Notes under the pieces: model-generated
What the model saw: the letters and a program-made list of their open reading frames with translations, nothing else
Told to the model about the DNA's origin: nothing
The model's database searches: none
Position numbers and translations under genes: made by a program
Shown: positions 24,466 to 35,263 of the stretch, piece after piece
Numbering within the stretch: the stretch's first letter is position 1
Layout of the letters: each line of letters begins with the position of its first letter
From: Malaya genurostris
Taxonomy: Eukaryota > Arthropoda > Insecta > Diptera > Culicidae
DNA: 64,000 nucleotides
Assembly: GCF_030247185.1 (NCBI RefSeq)
Contig: NC_080571.1
Coordinates: forward strand, 6,135,001-6,199,000
Reading direction: 5' to 3'

Positions 24466-24795
24466 TGTTTTGTCGGTTACGTCACTTATATCATCATATA
24501 TCTGGAACCAAAATTCACAACCATTTGATCTTCGAACTTGATCAATGGCCCGATAGTAGCTTTCAAACGAGCCCAAGTTTGTTAAAATCGGTTCAGCCAT
24601 CTCTGAGAAAATTGAGCGCGTTCAAATTCAACACCTTTTGTCGGTTACGTCACTTATACAATCTTATCTCCGAAACCAAAAGTCACTGCCATTTGATCTT
24701 CGAACTTGATCAATGGCCCGACAGTAGCTTTCAAACGAGCCCAAGTTTGTTCAAATCGGTTCAGCCATCTCTGAGAAAATTGAGCGCGTTCAAAT
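24466..24795. repeat. Tandem duplication of a block of about 165-170 bp
   Basis: The block from 'gtcggttacgtcactta' to 'aaattgagcgcgttcaaa' occurs twice in a row (first ending near 24,625, second near 24,795), with high identity over the 'gatcttcgaacttgatcaat' and 'gttcagccatctctgagaa' portions. Confidence 0.8.
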
Positions 24796-25261
24796 ATCTT
24801 CTAAAAGTGCACACACACATACACACACACACACACACACATACACACATACACACAGATATTTTCCGATCTCGTCGAACTGAGTCGAATGGTATATAAC
24901 ACTATGGGTCTCCGAGGCTCCGTTCGAAAGTCGGTTTTTCCAGCAATTCTAATACCTTTCTATAGAGAAAGGCAAAAAGCAAATGGAATTGAGTCCGTAA
25001 TTACTTAGTGTCGTGTCGAATTGATAGCTTAGAGAAAGTTTTTATCTATTTTTCAATGTATAACTAAAAGTTTGATATCATGGTTTAGCCAACGTAGTGT
25101 GATTTGAGAATCAGATAACCAAGTGTTAGTTTAAACAGATTCAAATTATAAATGTTTTAGTCGTCTGAAAGGATTTGTTGTCATTGATGTGAGATTGGAA
25201 AAACAATCTTCCTGGTATTCGCCAATTGGGAAACCAAAAGTTGCTGCAACTCACTCCGATT

Positions 25262-25432
25262 TGAGGGTGTTTTTTTGTCTCAATTACACAGGTTTCAACC
25301 ATAAGATCATTCGCCTCTTCGAGCCAGAAAATTTTTTTGACCCTATGTGTGGGGTTGAGAATCGAAGCCAGGTGAGCTGCGTGAAAGGCATCGACTAACC
25401 CATCACACTATACCCGTCCCTACTTGAAGGTG
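25262..25432 (-). repeat. tRNA-derived SINE, family E
   Basis: On the reverse strand, 'gacgggtatagtgtgatggg' and 'ttagtcgatgcc' form an A-box-like head. They are followed 30 bases later by a B-box-like 'ggcttcgattctcaacccc', then 'cacatagggtcaaaaaa' and a body ending in a short A-rich tail ('gagacaaaaaaaca'). tRNA-like head, body and A-rich tail together indicate a SINE. The B box has lost one G (consensus ggttcgantcc). Confidence 0.65.
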
Positions 25433-26119
25433 TTACATCCTGTTCGATTTTGACATTTGATCTATAGTTGCATCAAAGCAAAAAGAAAATCAATCCAAAA
25501 TTTTGCTCGTGCATCGCAAAAATCCGAACTACTCGCAGGCCTGGTTAGCAAAATTGTTGAACATTGCCAAATCAACTATCATCAGTGAAAGAAAAACCCT
25601 GGAAAATGCTTGTAAGCAGTCAGAAATACTTGATCGGAAGGAAATGGGAAGCTGAAGTTGGCAACAATATTGTAAAAAGCTACCAGTTTTTTTTGAATTA
25701 CAATCTCTATTTTTTAGTCCGGGGTGTAGCAACCAGCTGGAAGTGTCGTGTACAAACTTGTAACCCCGATAAGAAAATCATATCAGAACTATGTTAAATT
25801 TTAGATCGTTTTGATATTTATAACGAAAACGTCCTTAATCCACCTAGCAGGAAGAGTATACCTTTTTTTTATCAATCCGCATGTATTTTTTGCATGAATA
25901 TTCTTCGGTGTTTTAAGCGGCAATTTGAGATTTCAATCACTCATTACTCTGTAATGTCCAAACTGCAAATCGGACCGAATTTGAATCTAAACGTGTGATA
26001 ATTCCATGATATGTCGATTCGTATATCCATATGACGAATAAATTGCAATAGTTTTGAGCCCAACTTTAAAGCTTTTCGGGATTGGCATCTTCTATATCGG
26101 AAGTCAGAATTGGATAAAA
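25433..26119. other. Unassigned, with a family-A-like start near 25,830
   Basis: No gene or element recognised up to 25,830. From there 'ccttaatccacctagcagg' marks the beginning of a degenerate family A-type repeat. Confidence 0.4.
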
Positions 26120-27048
26120 TTATTTATTTTGTCTTTGTCGATTTGGCCTTTTTTGTGGAAACGATTGAACTTTGAGATACGGTTCGATACTGGAACCGGA
26201 ATTCGAAAATCGGTGTAGCCGAAGTCAGATAAATTCACCTGAGTAGCTGTATAGTTTACATTTGTTTCAAAATTTTTGAAAATCAGTGTTGAGAAATCGT
26301 AGTGCGAATTTAATTTAATTCGAAAAATGAATACCACTGTAACTGAAATAAGTTTATTTGGTTATCGACTATCCAAATCTGCATACCCGATAAACCTGAT
26401 TAATTTATGTGAAATAGACATTTTTATACTAATCACCCTGTGTTCCCTTAACCGGAAGTTTAATTTGACTAAAAAGCAAGATGTTAAAAATCTTAAAACC
26501 TTTCATTTGAATCTTGGATGATTTTGAGATTTTATTTAAAATTAGATCGGTTTAGCCATCTACGAGGAAAATGAGTTACACAATTTCAATTTCGTTTCAT
26601 AATTCATTCTGTAATTCCGGAACCAGAGGTCGAAATAAAACATGATTCAGGAACCTTGTTTGAAAGCATACGACTTTTCATATGAATCTGAGTTTATAGA
26701 AAACGGTAGTCATCTCCGAAAAAATTTAGTGAAATTATTTGTCACACACGCATTTGCTGATCTCGACGAACTGATTCGAATGGTATATGGGTGTTATGTT
26801 CTTCCAGCATTTATTGCTGTAAGTAGTTTAAAACAATATAATTCTGGAATTGATATCAATTCGTAAAGGCTGCCATCATCTGGTTTACATATGTCATATT
26901 CGAACGATTATGTTGCCAAAAACGAACCGTGCTAAAATCGGTCCGAGGCAAAATATCATACTGTACACAGTCTTTTGGGTACTTAGAAACAAATGTATGT
27001 CACAGTATAAAAATCGTGTTTTATTTTGCTCCTAAGCATTTCTTTACC
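26120..27048 (-). repeat. Dispersed repeat, family A variant, second copy (uninterrupted)
   Basis: Matches 1-828 plus 1,857-1,916 and lacks the 1.0 kb insertion present there, so it serves as the empty-site control. Non-coding. Confidence 0.75.
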
Positions 27049-27515
27049 AGACAGCGCTCAAAACTTCTACTGCTGAAATAGGGGAAAAAGTCGCTTACAC
27101 AAAAGTTTCGATATCTCCGTTAAAAATGGACGGATTTTAACAATCTATGGCTTGTTGGATAGGTATTACAGTGCGGAATCTAAGTCTAAAAATATATTCT
27201 GTTTTCAAGATCAGTTGTGACAGATACTGTCAAAAAATTTTGACATAAAACTTCGTATAACTCAAAAAGTATACATCCGATCTTAAAAACCATTCAAAAG
27301 CGTTCTGGGTGACGGGGAGACCTTTCATTTGCGATTAGTTTAATCGAAATCGGTCCAGCCATCTCTGAGATCTCGACCTCTTTGTTGACAACACACACAC
27401 ACACACACATGGATATTTGCTCAGTTCGTCGAGCTGAATCGATTGGTATATGACATTCGGCTTCGGAAAATTTTTCTAAAGTTTGAGCGAATTCTATACC
27501 TATTTTTTATATTGA
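27049..27515. repeat. Another TG/CA-bearing dispersed repeat
   Basis: A block 'ggtccagccatctctgag' is followed by a (CA)n run at 27,389-27,411 and by 'cagttcgtcgagctgaatcg'. This is the general layout of families A and B with a different 5' part ('aagtttcgatatctccgtt'). Confidence 0.55.
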
Positions 27516-28423
27516 TAAAAAAAGGTAAAAAGGCTTTTAACACAGATAACGGATATACAGGGTTAAACAAAATTTTTCAAAAACCTGTGTAAATTTCAAA
27601 TTATACGTTGGAAACACTACTGCCACCTACTCGACTACTCGCCGTGATCTTTCAAATCGTTCCATTACGTTCCAGAACAATAACAAAATCCTCCTGCCTA
27701 TTATATAAATATTCCTACTACAACAATTTTAACACTTATCACACGATTTCCCTAAGTGTTAAAGACAACTTTATTTCCATGTCGCATAAATCACACGAGA
27801 ATTCGATCGGAATAAAACAAAAATAAACTTGCCTTTTTAACTAACAGCAAAACAAAAATCTAGTGTGAAGTGAATGTTGCACCCAAAATTGTAGCTCATG
27901 TGAAAGCGGCACCCAAATCGTGGTAGCACCTTGTGTCGATCGTGGTGACATCTGCAAGTGTCTGCCACGCTGATTGAACAAACTTTAAATACAGTTTATA
28001 TGTGAGCCTGTATATCTGTTATCAGTGCTTTTAATTTAGATGAACAGTTTTCCAGTCCAAAGTAAATTCTATTTAAATTATACCATTATTTATTTATTTA
28101 TATATAAAACACTGTTATTAAAATGGTAGTATTTTCATAATTATAGTTAATTTATAATTATTTTCCTCTTACTGAAAAAAAGGCAAATGAAATACAATCG
28201 ATAAAAATGTTTGATATAAAATCTTGATTTTTTTAAAGCTATCCATAGTGAATTTTTATCAAATTCAGATAGGTTTTGTGTTATTTAGGATATCGATATT
28301 TGATTCAAGCTTGATAATCATATCTGATCAGGTTCATATCGTGACGAAAAGTAAAACCAGTCGATCAGATCGTACCTGGAATTTATGCATGAAGATGATG
28401 ACGAAGTTTGTTTACAGGATAAT
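27516..28423. other. Unassigned AT-rich stretch
   Basis: No gene or clear repeat. The frame at 27608-27826 has no signature. Confidence 0.4.
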
Positions 28424-29269
28424 GAAACTCGTGTGCACATACATACACACAAATGCATCTTAGGTACTCGACGAATTGAGTCGAATAGTATATGAAACTT
28501 GGCCTTGCCGTTCTCAGTTCAAAAGTCGGGTTTTCACAGTGATTGCATACCCTTCTATACGAGAAAGTCAAAAAATAAAATCATAACGTTAATTGAAATA
28601 CGACGATTTGTTAGTAAACTTAGCAAGATTAAATTTAATCTATCTTAAAATTAAAGCTTACTGTTTAACTTCTATCGAAATCACAAAATTGTAAGTAATT
28701 TAATTTTCACTGCTACATTTTCTGTATATCAGAGAGTACATATTAACTAAAAACATCGAAAAAGATGAAGAATAAAAATGAAAGTCCGAGTTTCATATAC
28801 CATTCGACTCAGCAAAATGTCTGGATCAGTCTAACAGAAAAAAGTTCGCAAGTAAAAAAAGTGATCGAACCTGCCTCACTGTCCCGATCAATTATGATTA
28901 ATTTTGTCTAGTTCAATTTTAGATCTGATTTCCGGTTTAGCAAGTACTAAGAGTCCATACTAAATCGAAATTTTTCAATTTTCCCTCTATCTTTATTAAT
29001 GGAATTCGTATTAATTATGCTTTCTAAATACTAGCTTTTCTGCAACGATATCAGGTCGGATTATTTTTTAACTGCTAATGTCAAGACCGGAGGGGTCAAA
29101 GCAAATCCACTCGACCTTGTCTTATGCTAATTAGTTCGAAGATTTTGCAAAATTTTAAATAAAGATACTTCGGTCATTCCGATTCTAGGATTCCGGTGTA
29201 GGTTTTTCTCGTTTTTTTTGGGTTTTTGCAATGACTGAGTGGAAATATAAATTGGAGAAACCAAATGAA

Positions 29270-29465
29270 TAAGAAACTCACAGAAAAGATGATTTTTTGG
29301 AAAAAGATACACTCAAAGACAGGACTCGAACCTGTGTTCCTATGCATTCCATACATACGCATTACCATTTTCGCCAGCCTGAGCTGTGGTAGACACCGGT
29401 TTGCCACAAGACTGGTTTTGGTAAGCGTACGTCGAACATTGTGTAAATCCTAGCCGCCTTACGCC
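29270..29465 (-). repeat. tRNA-like SINE inside duplication copy 1
   Basis: On the reverse strand, 'ggctggcgaaaatggtaatgc' is A-box-like and 'caggttcgagtcctgtc' is a perfect B box. An anticodon-like segment sits between them, and the body 'tttttccaaaaaatcatc' follows. The same unit is at 36,360-36,540. No acceptor-stem pairing is visible, so it is not a functional tRNA gene. Confidence 0.6.
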
Positions 29466-29689
29466 GCCGCCACCGATTTCTCTGAGTTGGCTCAACTGAT
29501 TGATACTGTCATAGATTTAAGCGAAATGTCTTATGCTCCCATCGTTTGCTGTCTAATTTTATCCTGATATGAATTCTCATTCTAAAATTATAGGGGGATG
29601 ATGGGTAAAATTTTGATCCGTTGTTTGATGTGATGATGCGAAAATTGTCATTAAATTTCAAAACTGTTCCAATCTGGTAGGTCTTGTTA

Positions 29690-30380
29690 AGGAGTGTATC
29701 GAAAATAAGCTATCCACAAATTTTTCTTTCAAATTATGATAAAAAACGATATTTTATTCAAACTAAAAATTGATCCTTTATTGTACGAGGTTGAACTTGA
29801 GCATAATGAAAACCAGATGAAATTTAAGTTATTCCTTCACGAATTTTCGAACTTTTGATCGAACGCTCTTCATCAAGTTCCGGACAAGTGTTGCATCGCA
29901 TTTTTTTGACGCCTGAGCCCAAATTTTTTTGAACGCCTGCATGTTCCAAGCTACCTTATCAGTCTTCTTGAAGACCTTCTTCATGATTGCTCAGTAACGT
30001 GCGATGGGTCGAAGTTGAGGTCAATTTGGTGGATTGATATTTTTCTCAACGAAATTTATACCCTTTTCCGCAAGTCAATTGAGAGTGGTTTCAGCATAGT
30101 GAGCCGACGCTAAATCCAGCCAAACAGTGGAGGTGTGCTATGCTTCTTATATAAAGGCAGCAATCTCCTCTGGAGACACTCAGATCGATAGATTCCTGCA
30201 TTTATAGTTCCGGTTGTGTAAAAAATGGTTGATTTCAAACCACAGGAACATATTGCTTGCCATACCAGTACCTTTCGACCGAATTTCACTTGAATCGACC
30301 TGTCCGCATCGCTCACATCCTCCCTAACGACAACAGTAAAGTATTGTGGACCTGGAAGGGTTTTTGAGTCCTCCTTCACA
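29690..30380 (-). mobile_element. ITmDD37E element, copy 1, 5'-truncated
   Basis: The terminal repeat aggagtgtatcgaaaataag starts at 29,690 next to a TA (29,688-29,689). On the reverse strand the C-terminal transposase half is present: ICSCGLKSTIFYTTGTINA, then SECLQRRLLPLYKK (30,110-30,379 and onwards) and, in broken frames, the WPDLASxHYAK-like and PELRPIERYW-like blocks towards 29,950. The N-terminal half is missing because a LINE joins at about 30,381. The element is inactive: half the gene and one TIR are gone. Confidence 0.85.
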
Positions 30381-30568
30381 TATCAGGAATCAGGAATCAG
30401 AACAAATTGGCTCAAATGGCACGTTTCCTTTGATATTTGGAGATTTGTGCCTTGCCATCAATTTGTTTTTAGCATCATTTTCCCGATATATTAGAGGGAA
30501 GGATTGAAAGGAAATGGTAAGGGTTGGACTAGGAGGATGGGAAAAATTGACGACACAAAAACACATAA

Positions 30569-30830
30569 AAGCAGAAGTAAATTCTGCACCCCTAAGGGAC
30601 TCCGAACAATCTGCTGAGGATCACATTTAGTGGAAGCAGAAGTAAATTCTGAACCTCTACGAGGTCCCGAACAGTCTGCTATTAATAAAACCTCCAACCC
30701 CCGAGAGGATTTAGAGATCTTACAAAAGCGACACCATTCTGCACTCCCGGAAGAATGCAGAACGATTCGCAGTATGTACGAGCAGAAGTAAATTCGGTAC
30801 CCCCTAAAGGATGCTAAACAATCTGCTAAA
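30569..30830 (-). repeat. Three imperfect copies of a 45-bp motif in the LINE 3' region
   Basis: In forward orientation 'agcagaagtaaattc' to 'acaatctgct' occurs at about 30,570, 30,635 and 30,781, each with a central 'cccctaagggact'-like palindromic portion. The spacing is irregular (65 and 146 bp). A related 'cattctgcactcccggaag' lies between. These could be structural elements for recognition by the element's own RT, which is inference. Confidence 0.7.
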
Positions 30831-30882
30831 CCCTATACAGAAGGGATTCATTCACTCCAGGAAGAACGATGAACCCTTCTGA

Positions 30883-31836
30883 CTATAGCTCCTTACCATA
30901 TTGGGTGAGAAACGAGAGAATATCCTTCAATTTTAGCTCCGCATACACAGACTCAACCATGTATGGAGAACCAAAAACCCGGATACGTAGCTGCGTCAAT
31001 GCGGGACAGTTACATATCAGATGATATGAAGTACCGTAATCGCATTCACACAAATCACACGAATTATACTCAGCACGTTGAATAGTAGCCATGTGATAAT
31101 TGAGTTTGCAATGTCCAGTCAGAGCTCTGACCAGAATACTGCAATGATGCTTGGAGAAATGCAGTAGACACTTTGACATTTTCAGATTTAAATCTGGTAG
31201 AAATGCTTTTGTCTGAGCGCAAGTTTGCAAGCTGCGCCAGTAGCTGGCATGTTTGGATGCAGCCCAAGAACGAATCTTGTGCTTCATCCAACTAGTTGAA
31301 AGTGGTAAAGCTGGTTCAGGACCAACGAAATCATTCGTTGCACCAGCTCTAGCCAACTCATCAGCCCATTCATTTCCAGTAATACCAGAATGGCCGGGTA
31401 CCCATAAGAAGTAAACAGCATTTGAAATGCTGAGGTCTTCAATTTGAGTTCGACATGCGATCACTAGATTCGACCGTGAGTCATTCGAACTGAGTGCTTT
31501 TAAGGCTGCCTGACTGTCGGAACAAAAATAAATACGTTTACCACAGATCCTCTGCTGAAGTGCCGATTGTACTCCACACAGAATTGCGTAGATTTCTGCT
31601 TGGAACACAGTACAGTATCTACCAAGTGAATGAGACTGCTCCAGCCTCATTTCACGACAGTAGACACCAGCACCAGCACGACCATTCAACAGAGAACCGT
31701 CCGTATAACAAACTATGTGTTCATCAAGTTGTCGTACAAGACATCCATATGCTAAAATTGGTTTAACAATAGTTGTGTAGATCCAATGAATATATCTGGG
31801 TTTGCGTCCCCATGATTTTCCAAAAGCTCGTCTGCA
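30883..31836 (-). pseudogene. LINE ORF2, RT C-terminus fused to RNase H domain
   Basis: In the same frame as the RT, the segment 31,836-31,700 runs CRRAFGKSWGRKPRYIHW to ILAYGCLV and then passes abruptly into the RNase H start CYTDGSL. The usual connection of roughly 100 residues between RT and RNase H is therefore deleted in frame. All four RNase H acidic residues are visible: D in YTDGS (31,701), E in FQAEIYAIL, D in FCSDSQAAL and D in GNEWADELAR. The tail YNSCDLCECDYGTSYHLICNC keeps a Cys/His-rich motif, and the frame closes at 30,883. RNase H would remove the RNA strand after first-strand synthesis. Confidence 0.88.
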
Positions 31837-31839
31837 TTA

Positions 31840-33576
31840 GCCGAAAGCCATGCAAGCTCTTTTAATCCTGAAATCAATGTGAGCAGACCAATTCAGTTTT
31901 GAGTCAAGAATAACGCCGACGTATTTAACTTGATCGACCACAGTGACCTCTGAACCGAAAAACTGTAACGGACGAGCTCCTGTGATTATCCTACGATGAG
32001 TGACAAGCACCATTGATGTTTTGCCCGGATTTACAGATAATCCAACCTAAAAACACCATTGTTCAACAGATCGCAGGGCTTGTTGCATTAAATCAAAGAG
32101 AGTGTTAATGCTTATACCGGTCATCAATATATGATAATCGTCGGCAAAACCATAAGTCGGAAATCCAAGGTTATTAAGTTTTCTTAACAAACCATCAGCG
32201 ACTAGGTTCCATAAAAGTGGGGATAGTACACCACCTTGAGGAGACCCACAGACACTCAGCTTTCTAATCTCTGCTTGCCGAAGCGATGAACAAAGAAGTC
32301 GATTGCTAAGCATTGCGTGTATCCAATTTGTGATACTTGAAGGTATGCCATGACCACGAGCTGCTTCCAGAATTGAATTGAAAGACACGTTATCAAAGGC
32401 ACCTTCAATATCTAGGAAAACTCCCAAGCAAGATTGCTTTTGTGAGAAAGCTCTTTCAATGTTGTACACAACATCATGTAACAGGGTTGTAGTGGACTTT
32501 CCACGCTGGTAAGCATGTTTCATTCCATGTAGCGGATGTACGCCCAGACTAACATTCCTGATATAGTGATCGACTATGCGTTCCACTGTTTTAAAAAGAA
32601 ATGAGCTAAGACTGATAGGCCTGAAACTCTTCGCTTCCTCATAAGTGTCGCGACCGCCTTTGGGAATAAATTTGACAATCATTTCCTGTCAGGCTCTTGG
32701 AATATATCCTGTCGCAAGACTAAAAGTAAGTATTTTCTTCAAAACATGTTTGAAATGTTCATACCCTTTCTGCAGTAATACTGGGAAAACTCCATCCTTT
32801 CCAGGAGATTTGTACGGAGCAAAACTCTCAACTGCCCATTTGACCGATTCAATCGTCACAACGCTTCGAGCAAGGGCCCAAGAATCGTAACTACCTGAAA
32901 AAGTCTCGGGAAGAGCTGTCGGTGATGGATCCATACAACCTGGAAAGTGAGTGTTAAAAAGATAGTGAAGTACATCACCCTTATCAGACAAGTGTTCACC
33001 ACCTGAAGTTCTTAAGAAACTGACATTAAAGTCCTCAGACTTCGAAAGTAATTTATTTAATCTGCTAGCCTCGTTGAGACTAGAGACATTTGTGCAGAGG
33101 CTTTTCCAACCACTTCGCTCAGACGATCGAAGAGCATTTTTGTAAGCCCTTCGAGCCAACACGAATGCCTCCGACCCATCTCTGCGTCGGTGGTTCCAAG
33201 CTCTTCTGCATAGTTTCCTTAGTCTAGCAAGTTCAGCATTCCACCAAGGAGTTCCTCTAGTAGCTCGCACAATCCGAAGTGGACAAGCCTCTTCATATGC
33301 TGCAACTATGAGTGAATTTGTCTCGTCGACAACATTTTCCAAATCAATTGGGGTTTCAATTGTTGGTTGGTACCCGTAAAATCTAGTCGCCAAGCCCTCT
33401 TCATAGAGGTCCCAGTTTGTAGATTTGGGATTACGATATGTGATAATATCAAATTTAACGTTTGAATGATCAAAGAATATGTACTTATGATCAGACAACG
33501 AAGGTTCGAGCTCATCGGAGACGAGCCAATTCACCAACTCATGCGCAATTCTATCAGAGCAGAGAGTTACGTCCAA
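31840..33576 (-). pseudogene. LINE ORF2, linker and reverse transcriptase domain
   Basis: A continuous frame from 33,576 carries the linker and the RT finger region (SPGKDGVFPVLLQKGYEHF). It passes a TGA at 32,691-32,689 (PRA-stop-QEMIVKF, probably a former Trp), then all RT motifs: RPISLSSFLFKTVERIV, the motif A aspartate in GVFLDIEGAFDNV, SPQGGVLSPLLWNL (motif B) and the catalytic FADD with aspartates at about 32,142-32,137. A TAG at 32,049-32,047 follows WCF and precedes VGLSVNPGKTSMVLV. A TAA at 31,839-31,837 follows the thumb (CMAFG). The frame never shifts across these stops, so decay here is by substitution only. Confidence 0.88.
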
Positions 33577-34151
33577 AACCTCCTCTCTTCCAGATCTCGA
33601 AAAGTTGGGCGGTTTCCTGCATTGACTATGTGCAGGTTTGTACTGCTCACGAATTCCATCATATCAGAGCCTCTCGAATTTATATCTGTGCTGCCCCAAA
33701 TGATATGGTGAGCATTTATGTCACTGCTGATTACAAGCGGTATATCACTCTTGCAGCAGTATGATACAACCTTTTTGAAGTCATCGCTTGGCGAAGGTTG
33801 GTTATGCGGTAAATATGCCGAACAATAGACATATTTCCTGTCTATGCCATCAATAGTCATACCAACTGTGACAGCACAAATATCCCGAGTTGTGAGCTCC
33901 GATATGAGAGAAACATCGAGCGCACTATTTGGAAGTATGCATGCTCGAGGCATTTCACGTGGATTAGTCATACCGATCTTGTTGAAGGCAACAAAGACTG
34001 GGTTTAACAATTTTCCAACGTAGAAGTTTCCCTTTTGGAAATATGGTTCTTGAACCAAAGCTATAGAAGCTCTACCTTCTTGTAGAAGTCTGGATAGATT
34101 CATAGTTGCTGTACGTTTATGCTGAAGATTGATTTGTGCCACTCTAACCAT
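33567..34151 (-). pseudogene. LINE ORF2, AP-like endonuclease domain
   Basis: It starts at an ATG at 34,151 (MVRVAQINLQHKR). The frame has the endonuclease signatures: E35 in LVQEPYF and D144/N146/H148 in SSDINAHHIIWGS. The terminal SDH motif (D29-H30 of the next frame, near 33,490) lies after a one-base deletion around 33,575 that breaks the frame: the first frame ends in RRFWT, while the correct continuation (DVTLCSDRIA) is in the next frame. This domain nicks the target DNA to prime reverse transcription. Catalytic residues look intact; only the frame is lost. Confidence 0.85.
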
Positions 34152-34683
34152 TATAAATTAGAGTAACGAGCATTCCACCTCCAGCACCAACCGCACAACA
34201 ACTACAAGAAACCAAATATATTGGCTTATAATCGCCTATAGCGAACCATGTAAGGATTTTTTTAAATGTTGTTATCATTTAAATCCCACTAGTTGCGAAG
34301 AAAGAAGTCGTCCACTGTGCTAGAGCTTCGCTTAACACAGTAAGGGAACACCCCAAGATATTCCGTTCACGACTGTATTGTTTAACCTCCTGCAGCCATT
34401 CAGCCATCGGCACGGAAATACACCTTGGCTTAGGAGTTCCTATTTTTGTGGCCTTTTACGACATGGAACAGGAAACCAGTGGATCAATTCTTGGTAAAAA
34501 ATAATTCCGCCGGATGCCACACGGCTTACCTGTTTGGTGGACTTATACCACCGGTACAGGTGGACCGTAGCGTTATTCTTAGCCAGTTGGGAAACCGCTA
34601 CCGACACTACACGGCTATCTAGGCTGCTCAGAGAGGGAAGTTGACATTGATGGTCAACTTCCATGGATGGCCGACCATAGTTT

Positions 34684-34706
34684 TATATATATATATATAT
34701 ATATAA
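34684..34706. repeat. (TA)n tract at the LINE 5' boundary
   Basis: About 11 TA units lie directly at the 5' side of the LINE. Direct words 'ggccgaccatag' (34,669) and 'ggccgaccacag' (34,751) flank it. Confidence 0.8.
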
Positions 34707-34778
34707 ATGAATCTGACGTCTTGACGGAGAACGCATTTGGCGATTTTACTGGCCGACCACAGTTTCCGGTAAATTATC

Positions 34779-34915
34779 GGTTTTGGTTAAAACCCATTTT
34801 TGTGCTGTAGGCGCACACTAAACTGCTCTGCACTGACGAGTCTAAGACGAAACGTAAAGTAATGTTGAAATCGGTAATGTGCGCCTATAGCACAAAATGG
34901 GCTTCAACCAAAACC
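34779..34915 (+). ncRNA. Hairpin with a hammerhead-ribozyme-like core in its loop (candidate)
   Basis: Arms 34,779-34,817 and 34,878-34,915 are inverted repeats (ggttttggtt...taggcgcaca and its complement, three mismatches and one gap). The 60-nt loop holds CTGACGA (34,833-34,839), then gtc-taa-gac, a three-pair hairpin, then GAAAC (34,849-34,853). CUGANGA, stem II and GAAA in this order are the conserved catalytic core of hammerhead ribozymes. What is not clear is the cleavage site: no UH triplet gives good pairing next to the core in stems I and III. The mini-hairpin tgc-tct-gca directly before the core may be part of a degenerate stem I. It may be a broken or unusual ribozyme. Confidence 0.45.
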
Positions 34916-35263
34916 CTTAAAGAAACTCGTGTGCACATACATACACACACAGGCATGTTAGGTACTCGACGAATTTAGTCGAATAGTATATGAAACTCGG
35001 CCCTGCCGTCCTCGGTTCAAAAGTCGATTTTCACAGTGATTGCTTACCCTTTCCTAATGAGAAAGGCAAAACTATATTGTGATTTCACAACGTTAAATGA
35101 AATACCATGATTTGCTAGTAAACTTAACAAGATTAATATAAATCTATTTCAAAATTAAAGCTTACTGTTTAACTTCTTTCAAAATCACAAAATTGTAAGC
35201 AATTTTATTTTTACTGTTGCATTTTCTGTATATCAGAGAGTACATATTAACTAAGAACATACA

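Larger units (their letters stand above)
28424..30380. repeat. Segmental duplication, copy 1
   Basis: It begins 'gaaactcgtgtgcacatac' and aligns in direct orientation with 34,922 onwards: same family A end, same 'gcttactgtttaacttct', same 'ggatcagtctgacag'-type block, same tRNA-like SINE and the same transposon insertion point (gtcttgtTA). It lacks most of the 35,310-35,880 part present in copy 2 (internal deletion). It stops where the LINE begins. Confidence 0.85.
30381..34680 (-). mobile_element. LINE (non-LTR retrotransposon) with AP endonuclease, RT and RNase H
   Basis: On the reverse strand, in order: a 5' part (34,680-34,152) with traces of an ORF1 end (34664-34440 and a frame near 34,430-34,280), an ORF2 from 34,151 to 30,883 coding endonuclease, reverse transcriptase and RNase H, and a 500-bp 3' region. 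RNase H after RT places it in the I/LOA group; the opening VRVAQINLQHKRTA is like LOA-type mosquito elements. The 3' boundary shows 'gattcctgattcctgat', a short tandem tail, directly joined to the broken transposon copy 1. The 5' boundary abuts a (TA)n tract at 34,684-34,706. ORF2 has one frameshift, three stops and a deletion between RT and RNase H, so it cannot move by itself. Confidence 0.85.

Noticed and set aside
29270..29465. Functional tRNA gene on the reverse strand
   Set aside because: A and B boxes are present but no acceptor-stem pairing, and an identical unit recurs in the duplication, so it is a SINE.
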